NCBI RefSeq assembly: GCF_008710035.1
Contig: NZ_VYKI01000007.1
Location: 63,002-127,001, forward strand
From: Stenotrophomonas cyclobalanopsidis
GTDB taxonomy: Bacteria; Pseudomonadota; Gammaproteobacteria; Xanthomonadales; Xanthomonadaceae
Reading direction: 5' to 3'
DNA length: 64,000 bases
Shown: piece by piece, positions 26,778-33,832 of the stretch
How the letters are laid out: each line of letters opens with the position of its first letter
Position numbering within the stretch: position 1 is the first letter of the stretch
Position numbers and translations under genes: made by a program
The notes under the pieces: model-generated
What the model was told of the DNA's origin: nothing
The model's database searches: none
Seen by the model: only the letters and a program-made list of their open reading frames with translations

Positions 26778-27488
26778 TCAGCCGTTCGCTGCCAACTCCG
26801 CATCCAGCGCCTGCAGCCGATCCACCGTCCCGACATCGGTCCAGCGCCCGCGATGGTGCTGCCCCGTCATCAACCCCCGCGCCATGAAATGCTTCTGCAG
26901 CGGCACCACCGAGAACTTCGGCGGTACGCGTTCGCTGCCCGGCGCATCGCCGATCACCGCGCGCCAGTCCGCCACGATCGATGGCCGGTACACGCCAATG
27001 CCGGCATAGGTCAGGCACGGCCCGGTGCGGTCGTGGTGCAGCAGTCCGTGCGCATCCAGGCGGTAATCGCCCTCGGGGTGCTGCGCCGGGTTGTCCACCA
27101 GCACCAGGTGCGCCTGGCCCTGCGGTTCGGCGGGCAGGGTGGCGAAGTCGAAGTCCGTCCAGATATCGCCGTTGACCACGAGGAACGGCGCATCGCCCAG
27201 CAGCGGCAGTGCGTTGAGGATGCCGCCGCCGGTTTCCAGCGGGGTCACGCCTTCGTGCACGAAGTGCAGCTGCAGGCCCCATTGGCTGCCATCGCCCAGC
27301 GTGGCCGGGAACTGCTCGGCCAGCCAGGCGGTGTTGACCACCACCTCGCGCACGCCGAGTGCGGCCAGCCGCTCCAGGTGCCACACGATCAGCGGCTTGC
27401 CGGCCACCGCCAGCAGAGGCTTGGGCGTGTGCAGGGTCAGCGGGCGCATGCGCTCGCCGAGGCCGGCGGCGAAGATCAGCGCTTTCAT
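26778..27488 (-). CDS. murU: N-acetylmuramate-1-phosphate uridylyltransferase
   Basis: A 236-residue nucleotidyltransferase with the signature AAGLGERMRPLT followed by PKPLLAVAGKPLI, the UTP-binding and catalytic lysine region, and VVNGDIWTDFDF for the metal-binding aspartates. Next to an AmgK-like kinase this is MurU, which makes UDP-MurNAc from MurNAc-1-phosphate in the recycling route found in Pseudomonas and relatives. That route bypasses MurA and so can confer some intrinsic fosfomycin tolerance. Start overlaps the amgK stop by one base. Confidence 0.9.
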   Translation of the reverse strand: MKALIFAAGLGERMRPLTLHTPKPLLAVAGKPLIVWHLERLAALGVREVVVNTAWLAEQFPATLGDGSQWGLQLHFVHEGVTPLETGGGILNALPLLGDAPFLVVNGDIWTDFDFATLPAEPQGQAHLVLVDNPAQHPEGDYRLDAHGLLHHDRTGPCLTYAGIGVYRPSIVADWRAVIGDAPGSERVPPKFSVVPLQKHFMARGLMTGQHHRGRWTDVGTVDRLQALDAELAANG

Positions 27489-28513
27489 CAGCGCACCAGG
27501 CGCATCGGCGCGGCCAGCTCGGCCAGCGCCGGCTTGATGCGTTCGTCCAGCAGCTGCTGCAGCGCGGCCAGTTCGGGGTAGCGTGGCAGTACTTCATCGA
27601 GGTAGCCGATGAAGCGCGGCACGTCGTCCAGATAGTGGCCCTTGTTGTCGCGATAGCGCAGGCGGCTGAAGATGCCCAGGCACTTCAGGTGGCGCTGGAT
27701 GCCCATCCAGTCGGCATCGCGCAGGAAGGTCGCGCGGTCAGGTACCGGCAGGCCGGCGTCGAGCGCGCGCTGGTGGTACTGCGCCAACCAGGCGTCCACG
27801 CGCGCCAGCGGCCAGCTCAGGAACGCGTCCTTGAACAGGCTCACCGCGTCGTAGGCGATCGGGCCACGCACCAGGTCCTGGAAATCGAGGATGGCCGGGC
27901 CGTCGTCGACCGGCATCAGGTTGCGCGGCATGTAGTCGCGATGGGTCATCAGCTGGGCCTGGCCCAGCGCGTTGTCCGTCAACAGCCGCTGCGCCTGCTG
28001 CAGGCTTTCGGCCTCGGCGGCGTCGAGGGTGATGCCCAGGTGGCGCTGCAGGAACCATTCGTCGAACATGCCGGCGTCACGCTGCAGCAGGGCTTCGCCG
28101 AAGCGGCCGAAATCTCCGGGCACCGGGATTGCCTGCAGGCGCAGCAGCTGATCGATGGAACGGCTGAACCAGGCATCGGCATTGCGCTCGTCCAGCACCT
28201 TGGCCAGGGTCGGGCCGCCAAGGTCTTCCAGCAGCAGGAAGCCAGCTTGGAGATCCTGGGCCAGCAGGGCGGGCACGCGCAGGCCGTGGTCGTGCAGCAG
28301 GTCGCGCATGCGCAGCCACGGCTGCGGGTCTTCCTGGCCGGGCGGGGCATCCATCACGATGTGGCTGCCGCGCGTGCTGGTGGTGCGCCAGTAGCTGCGC
28401 AGGCCGGCATCGACCGAGGCGCGCTCGACCACTGCGTTGGCATCGTCCAGGCGGGTGCGGGCCCACTGCAGGCGCTGCGCGCTGCGCTGGGGATCGGAAG
28501 CAGGTTCGGTCAT
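27488..28513 (-). CDS. amgK: Anomeric N-acetylmuramate/N-acetylglucosamine kinase
   Basis: A 341-residue aminoglycoside-phosphotransferase-fold kinase. The catalytic loop THRDYMPRNLM (HxDxxxxN pattern, near 215) and the metal-binding DFQD (about 233) are intact; GFLLLEDLGGPTLA supplies the ATP-binding hinge. AmgK phosphorylates MurNAc at C1 to feed MurU. The tight coupling with murU supports this assignment over aminoglycoside resistance. A helical C-terminal half with KCLGIFSRLRYRDNKGHYLDDVPRF is typical of AmgK. Confidence 0.88.
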   Translation of the reverse strand: MTEPASDPQRSAQRLQWARTRLDDANAVVERASVDAGLRSYWRTTSTRGSHIVMDAPPGQEDPQPWLRMRDLLHDHGLRVPALLAQDLQAGFLLLEDLGGPTLAKVLDERNADAWFSRSIDQLLRLQAIPVPGDFGRFGEALLQRDAGMFDEWFLQRHLGITLDAAEAESLQQAQRLLTDNALGQAQLMTHRDYMPRNLMPVDDGPAILDFQDLVRGPIAYDAVSLFKDAFLSWPLARVDAWLAQYHQRALDAGLPVPDRATFLRDADWMGIQRHLKCLGIFSRLRYRDNKGHYLDDVPRFIGYLDEVLPRYPELAALQQLLDERIKPALAELAAPMRLVR

Positions 28514-28573
28514 GCAGGCAGTTCCGGGCGCGACGGGCGCGCCAAGCTCAAGGGAAAAGAGGGAAGAGGGGTG

Positions 28574-28849
28574 TCAGCGGCGGGGGGTGAACAGCCGCAT
28601 CAGCGCCAGCACGGCCACCGCGCCGACCACCGCGCCGAGGAAACCGGCCGGCTCGCCGGGGGAATACCAACCCATGTACTGGCCGAACCAGCCGGCCACC
28701 AGGGCGCCGACGATGCCGAGCACGATGGTCAGCAGGCAGCCCATGCGGTTGTTGCCGGGCATGAAGAAACGCCCGAGCAGGCCGACGAAGAAACCGACCA
28801 GCAGGATGTACAGCCAGCTGCTGCTGCCGAACAGACCATTCATGTGCAT
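28574..28849 (-). CDS. GlsB/YeaQ/YmgE family stress-response membrane protein
   Basis: A 91-residue protein with three hydrophobic segments and the glycine-rich pattern of the GlsB/YeaQ/YmgE (transglycosylase-associated) family: LVGFFVGLLGRFFMPGNNRMGCLLTIVLGIVGALVAG. These are small inner-membrane proteins induced by stress; function unclear. A second ATG two codons downstream is an alternative start. It lies alone between amgK and the M20 peptidase, all on the same strand. Confidence 0.85.
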   Translation of the reverse strand: MHMNGLFGSSSWLYILLVGFFVGLLGRFFMPGNNRMGCLLTIVLGIVGALVAGWFGQYMGWYSPGEPAGFLGAVVGAVAVLALMRLFTPRR

Positions 28850-28911
28850 GCGTTCCGCTTGGGGTGGACGCAGCCTAGCAAGGCAAGGCTGCGTCCGTCA
28901 CGGGTGTGCGA

Positions 28912-30429
28912 TCAGCAGCAGCCGTGGTCGCCGTGGCGGGTACCGCTGTCGGCAGCCACCGGCGAACCGCTGGTCTCGCCGCGCAGGCTGGCGGCGTAGT
29001 GCTCGCTGATGACCTTGGACACGCAGGCGGTGACCTTCTTGCCCATCGGAATGTGCAGGAACTCGTTCGGACCGTGCGCGTTGGAGTGCGGGCCGAGCAC
29101 GCCGGTGATCATGAACTGGGCGCCGGGGAACTTCTCACCCAGCATGCCCATGAACGGGATCGAGCCGCCTTCGCCCATGTACATCGCCGGCTTGCCGAAG
29201 AAGGCCTGGCTGGCGTCGTCGATGGCCTGGGTCAGCCACGGCGCCATGGCCGGGGCGTTCCAGCCGGTGGAGGCCTTTTCCAGGTCCAGGGTGATCTGGG
29301 CGCCGTTCGGCGGATCGCGCAGCAGTGCTTCCTTCAGCAGTTCGCCGCAGGTCTTGCCGTCGGCGGTCGGCGGCAGGCGCAGCGACAGCTTCACCGAGGT
29401 CTGCGGACGCAGCACGTTGCCGGCCGATTCAAGCGGCGGCATGCCGCCCACGCCGGTGACCGACAGCGCCGGGCGCCAGGTGCGGTTGAGCACCAGCTCG
29501 GTGAGGTCCTCGTTCATCGGGCGCAGGCCGTCGACCATCGGGAACTTCTCGAAGATCTCGGTATCCACCACTTCGGCGGCACGCTTGGCCTGGGCCTGGC
29601 GCTCGGCCGGGATCTCGACGTTCATGCCGTCGATCAGGATACGGCCGGTGTCCTGGTCCTCGATGCGCGACAGGATCTGGCGCAGCAGGCGGAAGCTGGA
29701 CGGGATGACGCCGGAGGCATCGCCGGAATGCACACCTTCGTTGAGCACCTTGACCGTGAAGTTGCCGCCGGTCAGGCCGCGCAGCGAGGTGGTGCACCAC
29801 AGCTGGTCGTAGTTGGCGCAGCCCGAATCCAGGCAGACCACCAGCGACGGCTTGCCGATGCGGTCGGCCAGGTGGTCGACATAGGCGGGCAGGTCGTAGC
29901 TGCCGGACTCTTCGCAGGCTTCGATCAGGACCACGCAGCGGGCGTGCGGCAGGCCCTGGGCCTGCAGGGCCAGCACCGCGGCCAGCGAGCCGAAGATGGC
30001 GTAACCGTCGTCGGCGCCGCCGCGGCCATACAGCTTGTCGCCGCGCAGGACCGGGGTCCACGGGCCGAGGTCGTCATCCCAGCCGGTCATTTCCGGTTGC
30101 TTGTCCAGGTGCCCGTAGAGCAGGATAGTGTCGTCGCCGGTTTCGGCGCCGGTGGCGGGAATTTCCAGGAAAATCAGCGGGGTGCGGCCTTCCAGGCGCA
30201 CCACCTCGACCTTCAGACCTGGCAGCTGCTGGGCCTTGGCCCAGTTTTCCATCAGGCTGACCGCCTGCTCCATGTAGCCGTTCTGCACCCAGTTGGCGTC
30301 GAACATCGGCGACTTGTTGGGGATGCGGATGTAGTCGACCAACTGGGGGACGATCTCGCTGTCCCACTTGTCATTGACGAATTGGCCGAGCTTGGCGCTG
30401 TCCATCTGAAACTCCGGTTGCATGGGCAT
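28912..30429 (-). CDS. M20-family metallo-dipeptidase
   Basis: A 505-residue zinc peptidase of the M20 family (dipeptidase/carnosinase-like branch). The first metal ligands are in LLYGHLDKQPEMTGW and the bridging aspartate follows in LYGRGGADDGYA; the general base glutamate is in EACEESGSYDLP. The lid and dimerisation domain follow, then metal ligands near MGEGGSIPFMGML and the C-terminal GPHSNAHGPNEF. No signal peptide, so cytoplasmic. Two ATG codons near the N-terminus are possible starts. The substrate is not readable beyond small peptides. Confidence 0.88.
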   Translation of the reverse strand: MPMQPEFQMDSAKLGQFVNDKWDSEIVPQLVDYIRIPNKSPMFDANWVQNGYMEQAVSLMENWAKAQQLPGLKVEVVRLEGRTPLIFLEIPATGAETGDDTILLYGHLDKQPEMTGWDDDLGPWTPVLRGDKLYGRGGADDGYAIFGSLAAVLALQAQGLPHARCVVLIEACEESGSYDLPAYVDHLADRIGKPSLVVCLDSGCANYDQLWCTTSLRGLTGGNFTVKVLNEGVHSGDASGVIPSSFRLLRQILSRIEDQDTGRILIDGMNVEIPAERQAQAKRAAEVVDTEIFEKFPMVDGLRPMNEDLTELVLNRTWRPALSVTGVGGMPPLESAGNVLRPQTSVKLSLRLPPTADGKTCGELLKEALLRDPPNGAQITLDLEKASTGWNAPAMAPWLTQAIDDASQAFFGKPAMYMGEGGSIPFMGMLGEKFPGAQFMITGVLGPHSNAHGPNEFLHIPMGKKVTACVSKVISEHYAASLRGETSGSPVAADSGTRHGDHGCC

Positions 30430-30607
30430 GTGTTGCCGCCATTCTACGCCTGTGCCGGGGGTAGGGTTTTTCCTACAGCACGTCGGGTATTTGGCTGGCT
30501 TTTAGAAATCGCCGAAACCGATAGGCTGTGTGCATGTGGTGACGGACACTGTTTCGACCGACGGGATTGCCGGTCGGGACGGCCAGAACCACAAGGAGAT
30601 ACACGTC

Positions 30608-30934
30608 GTGCCTTGGTCAGTCGTGTTCAGGGGGTTGGTGCTGGTGATGTGGGTGGTGGGGGCGCAAGCCGCCGAGCCGATCGACATCAACCGGGCCGAT
30701 GCCCAGGCGCTTCAGCAGGGACTGGCGATGGTCGGGGCCGTAAAGGCCGCGGCAATCGTCGAGCACCGGCGCAGACATGGCCCCTTTCGCCGCGTCGAGG
30801 ACCTGACGCAGGTGAAGGGAATAGGGACAGCCATCGTCGAACGGAATCGACAGCGGATCACTGTCGGCAACACGATGTTGCCAGCGGATCCGGTACCCGG
30901 ATCGGTACCGGTGCGCTCCGTACCCAGGCGTTGA
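30608..30934 (+). CDS. Small exported helix-hairpin-helix (ComEA-like) protein
   Basis: A 108-residue protein. I chose the GTG preceded by an AAGGAG Shine-Dalgarno nine bases upstream; it gives a signal peptide (VPWSVVFRGLVLVMWVVGAQA) followed directly by the mature domain. That domain is a ComEA-like double HhH: IDINRADAQALQQGLAMVGAVKAAAIVEHRRRHGPFRRVEDLTQVKGIGTAIVERNRQRI. ComEA proteins bind incoming DNA in the periplasm during natural transformation; single-domain versions are common and may act there or elsewhere. An earlier ATG in frame lacks a ribosome site. The gene ends just upstream of the candidate small RNA. Confidence 0.8.
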   Translation: MPWSVVFRGLVLVMWVVGAQAAEPIDINRADAQALQQGLAMVGAVKAAAIVEHRRRHGPFRRVEDLTQVKGIGTAIVERNRQRITVGNTMLPADPVPGSVPVRSVPRR

Positions 30935-31003
30935 CAGCAGGATCGTCGGGACCGGCAGGAGGCTGGTTCACCGGACACGGACAGGAAGGCCGTGCCCACC
31001 GAC

Positions 31004-31208
31004 CGTCGCAGGGATGCGGCACCAATCACCAGGATGGTGGCATCACAGACCTGTGGAAGGGGCTGAGATATAAACAGGACGAATGCGGCCGCGTGCAGGA
31101 TGCAACGCCGCCCCACAGCGCAGGATGCGAGGGGGTGGCAGCAGGCCGACAAGGATGTAACGAGTGCCCGGTACGACACATGGCTGTGTCGCCGGGCATT
31201 TCTCTTTC
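31004..31208 (+). ncRNA. Candidate RsmA/CsrA-binding small RNA (CsrB/RsmZ-like)
   Basis: No gene is found in the 350 bases between the HhH gene and the L,D-transpeptidase gene. The stretch instead has five short hairpins whose loops are AGGA-type: stem GTCGC/GCGGC with loop AGGGAT; CACC/GGTG with loop AGGAT; GCGTGC/GCAACGC with loop AGGAT (one bulged A); CGC/GCG with loop AGGAT; and ACAAGGATGT, which is the CsrA consensus core with a 3-bp stem. A further unpaired CAGGA lies in the middle, and three more AGGA motifs lie just upstream (30939-30986). An intrinsic terminator ends the series. This is the hallmark of RNAs that titrate RsmA/CsrA. The 5' end is a guess: no convincing promoter was found, so it could start upstream or be processed from the HhH mRNA. 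Confidence 0.6.
31165..31207 (+). terminator. Intrinsic terminator of the candidate small RNA
   Basis: A strong two-part hairpin (outer arms TGCCCGG/CCGGGCA, inner arms CGACAC/GTGTCG) is followed by TTTCTCTTT. It lies about 80 bases before the L,D-transpeptidase start and in the correct orientation to end a rightward transcript. Confidence 0.8.
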
Positions 31209-31287
31209 TGGCATGGGCAGAGTGTGGTGCGGCGCCTCACTGCTGATGGTGTAGGTTGAGGGTTCCCCACGGATTGGTACCTGCTGG

Positions 31288-32361
31288 ATGCGCCTGCCCC
31301 GTCTGCCCCTGATGCTCGCACTTGCCCTGGCCCTGCCGCTGATGGCGCAGGCCGCGACGCCTGCCGCCAAGAGCGCCACCGCCACCGCCACCCCCGAAGT
31401 ACGCGGCCCGACCGATCTCAAACCCGGTGAATACCTGTGGCACCCGGAAGTGTCGCCGGCCGGCCCGATCGTGCTGGTGGTCAGCCTGGATGAGCAGCGC
31501 GCCTACGTGTACCGCAACGGCATCGCCATCGGCCTGAGCACGATCAGCTCGGGCAAGGCCGGGCATGAAACGCCGACCGGCGTGTTCACGATCCTGCAGA
31601 AGGACAAGGACCACAAATCCAACCTCTACAACAGCGCGCCGATGCCCTACATGCAGCGGCTGACCTGGGACGGCATCGCCCTGCACGGCGGCAGCCTGCC
31701 CGGGCACCCGGCCTCGCACGGTTGCGTACGCCTGCCGCAGGCCTTCGCGCAGAAGCTGTTCAGCGAAACCCAGCGCGGCGACACGGTGGTGGTGGCTGAT
31801 GCCAAGAGCGCGCCGATGACCCTGGCCTACCCGGCGGTGCTGGCACCGGTGAACGCGCGCGGCCAGGCGCTGCCGGAAACCGAAGGCGCGAGTCCGGCCA
31901 AGGCCTGGTGGGATGATGCGGCCGCACCGAGTGGCCAGGTCGGCATCCTGGTCAGCCTGCACGACCAGCGTCTGTATGTACTGCGCGATGGCGTGATGAT
32001 TGGCGAATCGCCGCTGCGTGCCGATGCGCTGCCGGCGTTCCAGGGCACGACGCTGTTCGTGATGGGGCAGGGCTTCAGCGAAACGCCGAGCCCGCTGGAC
32101 ACCCAGCAGCGCCTGCACCAGTGGACCGCCTACCCGCTGCTGGGCCAGGACCGCGCGCAGGCCACGCCGGACCTGCTGGCCACGCCGTCGCTGCCGATGG
32201 CGCTGCCGACTGATTTCGCCCGCCAGCTGTACCAAGTGCTGGTGCCGGGCACGACTCTGCTGGTCACCTCGCTGCCGGCCGTGCGCCCAAGCGCGGCTGA
32301 ATCGGGGATGCAGCCGGTCTTGGAATCCGAGCCGGCCACGCCCACCTCGAAGAAGTCCTGA
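31288..32361 (+). CDS. L,D-transpeptidase (YkuD family), exported
   Basis: A 357-residue exported enzyme with a signal peptide ending at AQAA. The YkuD catalytic domain has SLDEQRAYVYRNG, GHETPTGVFTI, LHGGSLPGHPASHGCVRL with the nucleophilic Cys146 and His144. L,D-transpeptidases make 3-3 cross-links in peptidoglycan or attach proteins to it. The C-terminal half (from about 205) repeats a QVGILVSLHDQRLYVLRDGVMIG segment similar to the start of the first domain but has no SHGC motif, so it appears to be a degenerate second YkuD-like unit. It is followed by a second, different transpeptidase gene. Confidence 0.88.
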   Translation: MRLPRLPLMLALALALPLMAQAATPAAKSATATATPEVRGPTDLKPGEYLWHPEVSPAGPIVLVVSLDEQRAYVYRNGIAIGLSTISSGKAGHETPTGVFTILQKDKDHKSNLYNSAPMPYMQRLTWDGIALHGGSLPGHPASHGCVRLPQAFAQKLFSETQRGDTVVVADAKSAPMTLAYPAVLAPVNARGQALPETEGASPAKAWWDDAAAPSGQVGILVSLHDQRLYVLRDGVMIGESPLRADALPAFQGTTLFVMGQGFSETPSPLDTQQRLHQWTAYPLLGQDRAQATPDLLATPSLPMALPTDFARQLYQVLVPGTTLLVTSLPAVRPSAAESGMQPVLESEPATPTSKKS

Positions 32362-32372
32362 GTGAATACCGT

Positions 32373-33101
32373 GTGCCCATGATTGCTTCACGCACGCGCT
32401 GGCAGGCCGCCTGCGGCCTGCTTGCGCTTCTTGCCGGAGGTGGTGCGATGGCGGCAGCACCGCCGGCCACCGCCAGCACCGACGACCTGACCGCGCTGCT
32501 GGCGCGCACGGCGCCCAACGCCGACCGCCACGTACTGAAGCTGGCGGCTACTGCGCTCCGCTGCGCGCTGCAGCGGCCGGAACTGGGCATCAAGGGCGAG
32601 CGGCTGGGCGTGATCGATTACTCGCGGCCGTCCACCGAGCAGCGCCTGTGGGTGTTCGACCTGGCACGGCAGCGGCTGCTGTTCGAGGAATGGGTGGCGC
32701 ATGGCCGCAACAGTGGCGGCAACCGCACCGAGCACTTTTCCAATCGGGATGGCAGCTTCATGTCCAGCATCGGTGCGTTCACCGCGCAGGAAACCTACAT
32801 GGGCGGCAACGGCTATTCGCTGCGCCTGGACGGGTTGGAGCCGGGCTTCAACGACAAGGCCCGCGCCCGAGCCATCGTCATCCACGGCGCGCCCTACGTG
32901 AACCCGACCATGGCCCGCGTGCAGGGACGGCTCGGCCGCAGCCTGGGCTGCCCGGCGGTGCGCCTGTCGGTGTCGCGGCCGCTGATCGATTCGCTGCGCG
33001 GCGGCACCCTGGTGTTCGCCTATTACCCTGATCCGCAATGGCTGCAGCATTCGCAGCTGCTGGCGCCGCAGTGCGGTGAGGCAGGCGTGGCTGCGCGGTG
33101 A
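32373..33101 (+). CDS. Murein L,D-transpeptidase catalytic domain family protein (YkuD_2)
   Basis: A 242-residue exported protein (signal peptide to about residue 28, AMAAA). The motif LGRSLGCPAVRLSVSRPLIDSLRGGTLVFAYYPD and the earlier SRPSTEQRLWVFDL and FSNRDGSFMSSIGAFTAQETYMG blocks identify the YkuD_2 group, with the cysteine in LGCPAV and a histidine in AIVIHGAPYV as likely catalytic residues. The start may be this GTG or the ATG two codons later. It follows the first L,D-transpeptidase by 11 bases, so the two are probably co-expressed. Confidence 0.86.
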   Translation: MPMIASRTRWQAACGLLALLAGGGAMAAAPPATASTDDLTALLARTAPNADRHVLKLAATALRCALQRPELGIKGERLGVIDYSRPSTEQRLWVFDLARQRLLFEEWVAHGRNSGGNRTEHFSNRDGSFMSSIGAFTAQETYMGGNGYSLRLDGLEPGFNDKARARAIVIHGAPYVNPTMARVQGRLGRSLGCPAVRLSVSRPLIDSLRGGTLVFAYYPDPQWLQHSQLLAPQCGEAGVAAR

Positions 33102-33135
33102 TGCGCGAACGCGCGCGCCATGATGCAATGCGGGC

Positions 33136-33741
33136 ATGGACATAGATGCTCTGCTGCGCACCCCGAGCCAGGTGATTTCCAGCCTGGACTACCGCCGCGA
33201 CCGCTGGCGCAATGGCCTGGGCTGGACCCGCGAGATCCTGCGCCTGCCGGCGCAGGGCGATGGCTGGGCGCTGCGCCTGTCGGTGGCCGAAATCGAACAG
33301 GACGCCGCGTTTTCGGCGTTCCCCGGCGTGGAGCGCGAGCTGGTGCTGCTGCAGGGCAATGGCGTGCGCCTGCGTTTCGCCGATGGCCGCGTGGCCGAGG
33401 TGCTGCCGCCGCACGGTCGCGTGCGCTTTGCCGGAGAGGAAGCGCTGGACGGCGAGCTGGTTGATGGCACCACCCACGATTTCAACCTGATGTGGAAGCG
33501 CGGGCTGTTGCAGGCCGAGCTGCTGCACCGGCCACTGGTAGGATCGATGTTCTTCTTCTGCGAGCCAGGCGTGGCCTGGGCGCTGTACCTGCTGGCCGGG
33601 CATGCGGAATTCGGCGCGGACAGTGGGCTCCCGCCGATGCAGGCCGGGGATACCGCATGGTTGGGTGCCGGTGAAAGGCAGCGGCATGCGTTGCAGGGCG
33701 GCGGCGAGTTGTTGGCGATACGGGTAGCGACCGGCGGGTAG
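33136..33741 (+). CDS. HutD family protein
   Basis: A 201-residue cupin-like protein of the HutD/Ves family. The N-terminal SSLDYRRDRWRNGLGWTREILR and the middle SAFPGVERELVLLQGNGVRL and TTHDFNLMWKRG blocks match HutD. In Pseudomonas HutD is linked to histidine utilisation and may limit it, but no hut genes are present here, so the local role is open. Its TAG stop codon is provided by the GTAG of a downstream REP palindrome. Confidence 0.85.
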   Translation: MDIDALLRTPSQVISSLDYRRDRWRNGLGWTREILRLPAQGDGWALRLSVAEIEQDAAFSAFPGVERELVLLQGNGVRLRFADGRVAEVLPPHGRVRFAGEEALDGELVDGTTHDFNLMWKRGLLQAELLHRPLVGSMFFFCEPGVAWALYLLAGHAEFGADSGLPPMQAGDTAWLGAGERQRHALQGGGELLAIRVATGG

Positions 33742-33823
33742 CGCCGGGCCATGCCCGGCGTCGTGGTGCGTCGTGGATGCGGTTGCGGTCAGAGCCCTTT
33801 CCTGTGGACAGGGATCCGACCCC
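33738..33823. repeat. SMAG REP followed by a GGGGTC-family palindrome
   Basis: A GTAGCGCCGGGCCATGCCCG copy (whose TAG is the hutD-like gene's stop) is followed 25 bases later by a palindrome reading CGGTCAGAGCCCTTTCC...GGGATCCGACCCCG. The two repeat families thus adjoin here, between convergent genes. Confidence 0.85.
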
Positions 33824-33832
33824 GATCGGTGG

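Noticed and set aside
27488..28513. Aminoglycoside resistance phosphotransferase
   Set aside because: The fold is shared, but the overlap with murU and the C-terminal text fit the cell-wall sugar kinase AmgK.
30931..30936. Perfect TTGACA at the end of the HhH gene as a -35 box for the small RNA
   Set aside because: No -10-like hexamer lies 16-18 bases downstream (GGCAGG and neighbours), so the match, which includes the gene's TGA stop, is probably chance.
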